In this document: one piece after another, positions 1 through 5,421 of the stretch
How the letters are laid out: each line of letters starts with the position of its first letter
Position numbering within the stretch: the stretch's first letter is position 1
NCBI GenBank assembly: GCA_022615525.1
Contig: JAKEGN010000212.1
Span: forward strand, 1 to 7,205
Direction: 5' to 3'
Length of the DNA: 7,205 nucleotides
From: Woeseiaceae bacterium
GTDB lineage: Bacteria > Pseudomonadota > Gammaproteobacteria > Steroidobacterales > Woeseiaceae
The notes under the pieces: model-generated
What the model saw: only the letters and a program-made list of their open reading frames with translations
Database searches by the model: none
Told to the model about the DNA's origin: nothing
Made by a program: the position numbers and the translations under genes

Positions 1-408
1 GCCGGCCTTGGTTCCGGCCCTTTCGATGGCCTGCTCGATGGTATCCACGGTCAGCACGCCAAGGCCTACCGGCACACCGTGCCGCGTCGCCGCCGCTGCC
101 ACTCCGCGGGTACATTCCCCGGCGACAAAATCGAAATGCGGCGTGGCGCCGCGGATCACGGCACCGAGCGCGATGATGCCATCGGCACGTCGTGACGCCG
201 CGACCTTGTCGACGGCCAGTGGCATCTCGTAGGCGCCGGGCACCCTGACGATCTCGATGTGCGCATCGCTTGCACCGTGCCGGCGCAGGCACGATACCGC
301 GCCCCTGAGCAGCGAATCCACGATGAAATCGTTGAAGCGCGAGGCCACGATCACGAAGTGCGCATCGCGCGCCAGCAGGTCACCTTCAATGGTCTTGATC
401 TTGTCCAT
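1..408 (-). CDS. ribH: 6,7-dimethyl-8-ribityllumazine synthase, 3' end cut off by window edge
   Basis: Lumazine synthase condenses 5-amino-6-ribitylamino-uracil with 3,4-dihydroxy-2-butanone 4-phosphate, the penultimate step of riboflavin synthesis; the cytosolic enzyme usually forms pentamers or 60-mer shells. The frame is open from ATG at 408-406 to base 1, giving 136 residues; the family is usually about 155, so roughly 20 C-terminal residues lie outside the window. Visible family signatures are ASRFND near residues 23-28 (substrate pocket), VPGAYEMP near 63-70, ALGAVIRGATPHFDFV near 84-99 (phosphate binding and the catalytic His, with E about four residues later) and GVLTVDTIEQA near 119-129. 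The start lies 9 bases after the ribBA stop, preceded by a GGGG purine stretch, consistent with translation within the rib operon. No internal stop is seen. Identification is firm; only the C-terminus is unknown. Confidence 0.96.
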   Translation of the reverse strand, partial: MDKIKTIEGDLLARDAHFVIVASRFNDFIVDSLLRGAVSCLRRHGASDAHIEIVRVPGAYEMPLAVDKVAASRRADGIIALGAVIRGATPHFDFVAGECTRGVAAAATRHGVPVGLGVLTVDTIEQAIERAGTKAG

Positions 409-417
409 GTCGCCCCG

Positions 418-1569
418 CTATTTCTCCACGTAATCGGTGATCTCCAGGCCGAAGCCGGAGATACCATACAGGTGTTTCGGTGCTGACAATACGCGCATAC
501 GGTGCACGCCCAGGTCGCGCAGGATCTGCGCGCCGACGCCGTAGGTGCGCAATACCGATGCGCCGCTGCGGCGTGTCCACAATTCATCGCCATCCCGGGT
601 CAGCGCCTCGACCGCGTCCATCAGGTCGCGTACGGATTCCTTCTGTCGCAGCACCACCAGTACGCCGGCTTCCTCCTGCGCAATGCGCCGGATGGCATTG
701 TCGATCGGCCAGCCGAGACTGCGGCTCTGCACGCCGATGACGTCACCGAGCGTATTCTGTATGTGCACGCGAACCAGCGGCGTATCGACCGACCGGACAT
801 CGCCTTTTACCAATGCAATGTGTACGGTCTGATTCACGCGATCGTCATAGCAGTACAGGGTGAAGGGACCGTGCGCCGTTTGTACCGGCTGCTCCGAAAT
901 CCTCTCGACGTAGGTCTCTTTCTCCAGCCGGTAATGAATCAGGTCGGCGATGGTGCCCATGCGGATGCCGTGCCTCGCGGAAAAGCGCTCGAGGTCCGGG
1001 CGGCGCGCCATGCTGCCGTCCTCGTTCAGGATTTCCACGATGGTCGCGGCCGGTTCGAGCCCGGCCAGGCGCGCGAGATCGCAGCCCGCCTCCGTGTGCC
1101 CGGCCCGCGTCAGTACGCCGCCGGGTTGCGCCATTACGGGAAAGATATGCCCTGGCTGACTCAGGTCTTCCGGCTTTGCGTTAGGCGCGACCGCCACGCG
1201 CACCGTCCGCGCGCGATCGTGTGCCGAAATCCCGGTGGTGATTCCTTCGGCGGCCTCGATGGAAACCGTGAAATTGGTAGCGTGGCGCTGGTCGGTGGCA
1301 TCGACCATGAGCGGCAGCCGCAATTGCGCGCAGCGCTCGCGGGTCATGGTCAGGCAGATGAGCCCGCGCCCGTTGTGCGCCATGTAGTTGATGTCCTCCG
1401 GCCGCACCTTTTCTGCCGCCATCAGCAGGTCGCCTTCGTTCTCGCGGTCCTCGTCGTCAACCATGATGACCATTTTGCCGTCGCGTATGTCGGCGATGAT
1501 TTCGTCGATGCTGCTGAAGGGAGACTTGCCTGCATCGGCGTGTGTGACGGTTTTATTTCGCATGTCCAT
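418..1569 (-). CDS. ribBA: 3,4-dihydroxy-2-butanone 4-phosphate synthase fused to a degenerate GTP cyclohydrolase II-like domain (RibBX type)
   Basis: 383 residues. The N-terminal half (about 18-215) is RibB, which converts ribulose 5-phosphate to the four-carbon precursor of lumazine. It keeps the acidic metal/substrate loop DDEDRENEGDL (38-48), the TGISAHDRA stretch (112-120) and the GHTEA motif (157-161). The C-terminal half (about 218-383) resembles GTP cyclohydrolase II (VERI, RVHI...LGD, GVLVVLRQ), but by alignment to E. coli RibA its zinc cysteines C54, C65 and C67 become N272, R283 and L285, and the EGRNIGL segment is replaced by ESVRDLM. GTP cyclohydrolase activity is therefore unlikely; this matches the RibBX variants known in Proteobacteria. 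The start is ambiguous: ATG at 1569-1567 overlaps ribE by 17 bases and has GAGAG only 3 bases upstream, whereas the third codon, ATG at 1563-1561, has a spacing of 9. RibB function is confident; the role of the C-terminal half is not known from sequence. Confidence 0.95.
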   Translation of the reverse strand: MDMRNKTVTHADAGKSPFSSIDEIIADIRDGKMVIMVDDEDRENEGDLLMAAEKVRPEDINYMAHNGRGLICLTMTRERCAQLRLPLMVDATDQRHATNFTVSIEAAEGITTGISAHDRARTVRVAVAPNAKPEDLSQPGHIFPVMAQPGGVLTRAGHTEAGCDLARLAGLEPAATIVEILNEDGSMARRPDLERFSARHGIRMGTIADLIHYRLEKETYVERISEQPVQTAHGPFTLYCYDDRVNQTVHIALVKGDVRSVDTPLVRVHIQNTLGDVIGVQSRSLGWPIDNAIRRIAQEEAGVLVVLRQKESVRDLMDAVEALTRDGDELWTRRSGASVLRTYGVGAQILRDLGVHRMRVLSAPKHLYGISGFGLEITDYVEK

Positions 1570-2197
1570 GTTCTCTCAGGAGTTCCATCGAGATGTCATT
1601 GCCCTCGCCCTTCGACAGCAGTCTCTCGATGTACCGGGCCACGAGGTCGACCTCAATATTAACCTTTGTGCCGGCCGCATACCCGCCAATAATGGTCGAT
1701 TCGACAGTATGTGGAATGATATTCAGCTCGACGGTCCCATCCGATACCGCGTTAATGGTAAGGCTCACGCCATCGACGCAGACCGAGCCCTTGCGCGCCA
1801 TGTAGCGTGCGTACTCCGGCGGAATTTCGATCGTTAGCCGCAACGAGCGCGCATCCCTGGTGATGGTACGAACCTCGCCGACACAGTCGACGTGGCCGCT
1901 GACCAGGTGTCCGTCGAGCCGCTCGCCAAGCGCCAGCGCCGGTTCGATATTCACCCTGTCTCGCGGCGCCAGACCGGCCATGGCAGTGACCCGCAGGGTC
2001 TCGCGCGAGATGTCGGTTGCGAACCCGTTCCGCTCAACGGCGACCACCGTCAGGCAGACGCCGTTGACGCACAGGCTGTCGCCTGTCCGGTGCTTGGCCC
2101 AGTCGATGCCCGGCGCGTCGATCACAAGCCGCAAATCGCCGCCGCGAGGCTCGATGCGCGCGATCGTACCCAAGCTCCTGACGATACCTGTGAACAT
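1553..2197 (-). CDS. ribE: Riboflavin synthase alpha subunit
   Basis: Riboflavin synthase catalyses the dismutation of two 6,7-dimethyl-8-ribityllumazine molecules into riboflavin and the pyrimidine intermediate, the last step of the pathway. The 214-residue product shows the usual internal duplication of two lumazine-binding barrels. Barrel one begins with MFTGIV (1-6), has SLCVNGVCLTV (41-51) and reaches about residue 95. Barrel two, from about 97, has GHLVSGHVD (96-104), GSVCVDGVSLTIN (137-149) and IPHTVEST (161-168). The tail VDLVARYIERLL (183-194) is the C-terminal trimerisation helix typical of the family. Length is normal. ATG at 2197 gives the canonical MFTGIV start; the ribosome-binding site is weak (AGGA about 10 bases upstream), so coupling to ribD, 27 bases upstream, is plausible. 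The stop overlaps the start of ribBA. This gene is called ribC in some E. coli nomenclature, where ribE can mean lumazine synthase. Confidence 0.97.
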   Translation of the reverse strand: MFTGIVRSLGTIARIEPRGGDLRLVIDAPGIDWAKHRTGDSLCVNGVCLTVVAVERNGFATDISRETLRVTAMAGLAPRDRVNIEPALALGERLDGHLVSGHVDCVGEVRTITRDARSLRLTIEIPPEYARYMARKGSVCVDGVSLTINAVSDGTVELNIIPHTVESTIIGGYAAGTKVNIEVDLVARYIERLLSKGEGNDISMELLREHGHAK

Positions 2198-2224
2198 GCT
2201 CTGGAAATCCTGGCCGTGCGGAAC

Positions 2225-3340
2225 TCAGTTTATGCGAACGGGTCGCGCAATTATGCGGGTATCGCGGCCGAACTTGCGCACATCGATGATATCGAGATCG
2301 AGCCGCTGTTCGAGCTTTTGCCACTGCGGTGTCAGGAACATGCCGCGGGTCTCGCTGCCCATGATGTGCGGCGCCTGGTAGATGACGATTTCGTCCACGA
2401 GGCCGGCGCCGAGCAGCGAACCGCCGAGATGCCTGCCTGCTTCGACCAGTACGTCGTTGATCTGCCATTTGGCGAGGTCCCGGAGGACGGCGGCCAGATC
2501 CACCCTGCCGTCGCTGGCCGTGCATTTGTGTACGGTAGCGCCCGCTGTTTCCAGGACCTGGCGGCGGCTGTCATCGATACAAAAAATGGCCGTCCGCCCG
2601 GGGAGAGCCAGCATGCAGGCCGACGTCGGCATGCGCAGGCGGCTGTCGACTATCACGCGCAAGGGCTGCAGGTCGGTCAAGGACTTGTCGCTAACGGTCA
2701 GGGATGGATCATCGGCCATCACCGTGCCGACACCGGTCATGACGGCGCCCGATGCGGCACGCAAACGTTGCACGTCCGCGCGGCTTTCAGCGCCGGTAAT
2801 CCATTGGCTCTGCCCGTCCGACATCGCGGTGCACCCGTCGAGGCTCGCCGCCATTTTCAGCCTGACGAACGGGCGGCCGCGTGCGACACGGCTGATGAAA
2901 CCTTCATTGAGTTTCGCGGCTTCAGTGGCCATGTGGCCGATGCGTACGGCGACTCCCGCTTTTTGCAGCGCTTTAAGTCCCGAGCCGGCAACTTTTGCAA
3001 ACGGATCCTGCATGGCAACGACGACTTCGGCGACGCCGGCCGCGATCAGCGCATCGCTGCAAGGTGGCGTCTTGCCGTGATGCGAACAGGGCTCGAGAGT
3101 GACATAGGCCGTCGCACCTTTTGCTTCGCCGCCGGCTGCGGCGAGCGCGTTGACCTCGGCGTGCGATTCGCCGGTACGCTGGTGCCAGCCCTCGCCGATG
3201 ACCCTGCCGTCCCTGACCAGCACACAGCCAACGCGCGGATTCGGATGCGCCGTGTAACGCCCGCGCCAGGCGAGTTGCAGTGCCCGGGCCATGTGGCCGC
3301 TGTCGGCCGCGTCGAAGCCGGTCCTCGAAGTCTCGGACAT
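2225..3340 (-). CDS. ribD: Bifunctional diaminohydroxyphosphoribosylaminopyrimidine deaminase / 5-amino-6-(5-phosphoribosylamino)uracil reductase
   Basis: RibD performs the second and third steps of the pyrimidine branch: zinc-dependent deamination of the GTP-derived pyrimidine, then NADPH-dependent reduction of the ribose. The product is 371 residues, normal for the family. The deaminase domain (about 14-145) has NPRVGCV (34-40), the catalytic HAE (60-62) and PCSHHGKTPPC (84-94), so the zinc ligands are H60, C85 and C94 with E62 as proton shuttle; all are present. The reductase domain (about 156-371) shows LKMAASLDG (161-169), QWITG (179-183), the GVGTVMADDP loop (203-212) and VEAGRHLGGSLL (299-310). 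Both halves look intact. ATG at 3340 is supported by a strong ribosome-binding site. It is the first rib gene after nrdR, separated by 27 bases, and runs in the same direction as ribE, ribBA and ribH. Confidence 0.97.
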   Translation of the reverse strand: MSETSRTGFDAADSGHMARALQLAWRGRYTAHPNPRVGCVLVRDGRVIGEGWHQRTGESHAEVNALAAAGGEAKGATAYVTLEPCSHHGKTPPCSDALIAAGVAEVVVAMQDPFAKVAGSGLKALQKAGVAVRIGHMATEAAKLNEGFISRVARGRPFVRLKMAASLDGCTAMSDGQSQWITGAESRADVQRLRAASGAVMTGVGTVMADDPSLTVSDKSLTDLQPLRVIVDSRLRMPTSACMLALPGRTAIFCIDDSRRQVLETAGATVHKCTASDGRVDLAAVLRDLAKWQINDVLVEAGRHLGGSLLGAGLVDEIVIYQAPHIMGSETRGMFLTPQWQKLEQRLDLDIIDVRKFGRDTRIIARPVRIN

Positions 3341-3347
3341 GGCGATA

Positions 3348-3354
3348 CCCCTTT
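3348..3354 (-). promoter_or_regulatory. Ribosome-binding site of ribD
   Basis: On the minus strand the sequence AAAGGGG lies 7 bases before the ATG at 3340-3338, inside the 27-base gap after the nrdR stop. It is the clearest Shine-Dalgarno-like site in the rib cluster and supports both the chosen ribD start and independent initiation of ribD within a shared transcript. Confidence 0.6.
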
Positions 3355-3367
3355 CTGCTGCCGCCCG

Positions 3368-3883
3368 CTACTTCTTGTTGCCGAGCAGTTCGGGCAGCAA
3401 TGACATCTGTTCGCGACTTGCCGAAGCATCCGAGATCTCCTGCAGTCGCAATATTTCGTCCTGGAATTCGGTGACGTCCTGGAAGCGCCGGTACACGGAG
3501 GCGAATCGCACGTAGGCAACCTCGTCCAGTTTGCGCAGTTCTTCCATCACCAGGTCACCGATCAGCCGCGATGGTACCTCGCGTTCGCCGAGAGTTCGCA
3601 ACTTGTGCACCAGGCGGCCGACCGCCTGCTCGACATCCTCGGAAGATACGGGGCGTTTCTCCAGCGCGCGCACCATGCTGTTCCTGAGCTTGTTCTCGTC
3701 GAACGGTTGCCGGCTGTTGTCCGACTTGACCAGTCGTGGCATGACGAGTTCCGCGCTTTCGAACGTGGTGAAACGTTCATTGCAGTCCAGGCACTGCCGG
3801 CGACGGCGGATCTGCCGGCCTTCACCGGCCAGTCGCGAATCGATGACCTTGGTTTCCTCGTGATTGCAAAACGGACAGTGCAT
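3368..3883 (-). CDS. nrdR: Transcriptional repressor NrdR
   Basis: NrdR represses ribonucleotide reductase genes by binding paired NrdR boxes in their promoters and senses ATP/dATP through an ATP-cone. The 171-residue product begins with a zinc ribbon, MHCPFC...CLDC, with ligands C3, C6, C31 and C34, followed by the basic stretch RRRRQ (26-30) and RFTTFE (37-42) used in DNA contact. The ATP-cone spans about 49-139, including KSDNSRQPFDENKL (53-66), the EREVPS region (100-105) and the closing VAYVRFASVYRRF (122-134). Residues from about 150 on form a serine- and leucine-containing tail beyond the core; NrdR proteins are often around 150-160 residues, so this is a modest extension. ATG at 3883 has TAGG about 5 bases upstream. 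It is probably the first gene of the operon with ribDE-BA-H. No NrdR box was noticed in the window, so its targets are elsewhere. Confidence 0.97.
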   Translation of the reverse strand: MHCPFCNHEETKVIDSRLAGEGRQIRRRRQCLDCNERFTTFESAELVMPRLVKSDNSRQPFDENKLRNSMVRALEKRPVSSEDVEQAVGRLVHKLRTLGEREVPSRLIGDLVMEELRKLDEVAYVRFASVYRRFQDVTEFQDEILRLQEISDASASREQMSLLPELLGNKK

Positions 3884-3944
3884 CGGGACCTACCGAAAAC
3901 CCCTCAGAACAGGACAGGCCAGCCCTGATTTACTCGAAAGTCCG

Positions 3945-4028
3945 GTCATTGCGAGCGCAGCGAAGGAATCTTGTGCCATGTATGCCGCGCTTTGCAGATT
4001 GCTTCGTCGCTTCGCTCCTCGCAATGAC
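3945..4028. repeat. Imperfect palindromic REP/MITE-like element between glyA and nrdR
   Basis: The outer 11 bases are perfectly inverted: GTCATTGCGAG at 3945-3955 and CTCGCAATGAC at 4018-4028. The complementarity continues inward, giving arms 3945-3971 (27 bases) and 3996-4028 (33 bases) that differ by two mismatches and two 3-base indels, around a 24-base centre (3972-3995). From general knowledge, repeats of the form GTCATTGCGAGCG-AGCGAAG-AATCT occur in many copies in diverse bacterial genomes. The remainder of the 176-base spacer (3884-3944 and 4029-4059) has no clear gene, no flavin (FMN) riboswitch core and no promoter I would trust. As RNA the element would fold into a long hairpin about 32 bases after the glyA stop; there is no U-tract, so it is not a standard intrinsic terminator, although protection of the glyA 3' end or partial attenuation before nrdR is possible. 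Only one copy is in the window, so dispersal is an inference. Confidence 0.75.
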
Positions 4029-4059
4029 GAATTAAACAGGGTTTCCATAACAGTACTGA

Positions 4060-5313
4060 TCAGCGGTAAACCGGGAAGCGCTTGCACAACGCCAGGACCT
4101 GTCCCCGCACACGCTGAATCAGCACCTCGTTGCCCATATCGTCCAGAATATCGCAGATCCAGCGACTCAGCTCGCGCACTTCCGGGATGCCGAAACCGCG
4201 GGTCGTTATGGCGGGAGTACCGAGACGCAGGCCGCTCGTGACAAACGGCGAACGCGGGTCGTTCGGCACCGTATTCTTGTTGACCGTGATATAGGCTTTG
4301 CCGAGCGCTTCGTCGGCATCCTTGCCGGTAATGCCTTTCGCCACCAGGCTGACCAGCATCAGGTGATTGTCCGTGCCGCCGGATATGACTTCGTAGCCGC
4401 GTTCCATGAACGTTTGCGCCATGGCACGTGCATTCGCGACCACCCGTTTCTGGTATTCCTTGAATTCCGGGCTCATCGCTTCGAGGAAGGCCACCGCCTT
4501 GGCGGCGATCACATGCATCAGCGGCCCGCCCTGGGTGCCGGGGAACACCAGCGCATTGAATTTCTTCGCCAGCTCGCCGTTGTCGCGCGCAAGTATGAGT
4601 CCGCCGCGCGGGCCGCGCAGCGTTTTATGAGTGGTCGAGGTCACCACGTCCGCGATGGGCACCGGGTTCGGGTACACGCCCGCGGCGACAAGACCGGCGA
4701 CATGCGCCATGTCCACCATCAGGTACGCGCCGACGCTGTCCGCAATGGCGCGAAAACGCTGCCAGTCCACTACCCGCGAATAGGCCGAGAATCCGGCGAT
4801 TACCAGCCGTGGCCGGTGCTCGTTTGCCAGTCGCTGTACCTCGTCGTAGTCGATCAGGCCGGTCGAGGCATCCACGCCGTATTGCACGGCGTTGTACAGC
4901 TTCCCGGAGAAATTCACTTTGGAACCGTGGGTGAGGTGACCCCCGTCCGACAGGCTCATGCCGAGAATGTGATCGCCGGGTTCGAGCAGCGCCATGCAAG
5001 CCGCCGCGTTCGCCTGCGAACCGGAATGCGGCTGCACGTTGGCATAGCCCGCGCCGAACAATTTCTTCGCGCGGTCGATCGCCAGTTGCTCGGCGACGTC
5101 GACGTATTCGCAACCGCCGTAGTAGCGCTTGCCGGGATAGCCTTCAGCATACTTGTTGGTCAGGACCGAGCCCTGCGCCTCCATGACGCGCGGGCTGGCA
5201 TAGTTTTCCGAAGCGATCAGCTCGATATGCTCTTCCTGGCGGCGGGCTTCATGGACTATGGCGCCGAACAGCTCGGCGTCAAACTCTTCGATGGACGGGG
5301 TCTGGACGTACAT
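4060..5313 (-). CDS. glyA: Serine hydroxymethyltransferase
   Basis: GlyA is a cytosolic PLP enzyme that interconverts serine and glycine and loads the one-carbon unit onto tetrahydrofolate, the main source of methylene-THF for thymidylate, purine and methionine synthesis. With the start at 5313-5311 the product has 417 residues, the same as E. coli GlyA. Visible signatures are HIELIASENYASP (29-41), TNKYAEGYPGKRYYGGCE (52-69), PHSGSQAN (95-102), VDMAHVAGLVAAG (200-212), the PLP-lysine motif VTSTTHKTLRGPRGG (224-238, with Schiff-base lysine K230), FPGTQGGP (257-264) and TSGLRLGTPA (359-368). The frame remains open upstream to an ATG at 5382, which would add 23 unconserved residues; I reject that start because it falls inside the -35 element of the probable promoter. 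AGG about 4 bases before ATG 5313 is a modest ribosome-binding site. The gene precedes the palindromic repeat and the nrdR-rib operon on the same strand. Confidence 0.97.
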   Translation of the reverse strand: MYVQTPSIEEFDAELFGAIVHEARRQEEHIELIASENYASPRVMEAQGSVLTNKYAEGYPGKRYYGGCEYVDVAEQLAIDRAKKLFGAGYANVQPHSGSQANAAACMALLEPGDHILGMSLSDGGHLTHGSKVNFSGKLYNAVQYGVDASTGLIDYDEVQRLANEHRPRLVIAGFSAYSRVVDWQRFRAIADSVGAYLMVDMAHVAGLVAAGVYPNPVPIADVVTSTTHKTLRGPRGGLILARDNGELAKKFNALVFPGTQGGPLMHVIAAKAVAFLEAMSPEFKEYQKRVVANARAMAQTFMERGYEVISGGTDNHLMLVSLVAKGITGKDADEALGKAYITVNKNTVPNDPRSPFVTSGLRLGTPAITTRGFGIPEVRELSRWICDILDDMGNEVLIQRVRGQVLALCKRFPVYR

Positions 5314-5353
5314 GGTGCCTGGGGCGCTCCGGACGGGAAAATCAAGGCTGCGC

Positions 5354-5382
5354 ATTGTACAGAAGCAAACGGGCTTAGTCAT
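5354..5382 (-). promoter_or_regulatory. Probable sigma70-type promoter of glyA
   Basis: On the minus strand ATGACT (5382-5377, 4 of 6 matches to TTGACA) is followed after exactly 17 bases by TACAAT (5359-5354, 5 of 6 matches to TATAAT). Transcription would start near 5347, leaving a leader of roughly 34 bases before the glyA ATG at 5313. It lies in the 108-base gap between the deacetylase gene and glyA, so glyA can be expressed independently of that gene. No PurR, MetR or other operator could be identified with confidence. Confidence 0.6.
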
Positions 5383-5421
5383 GCCCGGCGTGGCGATCGC
5401 GGCCGGTTTCAGGTGCCCGCT

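Noticed and set aside
418..918. The RibA-like domain as a decaying pseudogene portion.
   Set aside because: The frame is intact to a normal C-terminus and much of the fold-level similarity remains, which fits a retained RibBX-type domain better than random decay.
502..1662. A 386-codon plus-strand open frame antisense to ribBA.
   Set aside because: It is the shadow of ribBA, and its translation is arginine- and alanine-rich without motifs.
1892..3403. A 503-codon plus-strand open frame antisense to ribE and ribD.
   Set aside because: Same reason: it mirrors intact, motif-rich genes on the minus strand and has no family features.
3945..4028. Intrinsic terminator for glyA.
   Set aside because: The stem is very long and imperfect and no T-run follows it on the minus strand; it fits a dispersed palindromic repeat better, although some effect on transcript ends is not excluded.
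5393..5400. GCGATCGC octamer, resembling the cyanobacterial HIP1 palindrome.
   Set aside because: A single occurrence noticed in GC-rich DNA in a non-cyanobacterial gene context; chance is sufficient.
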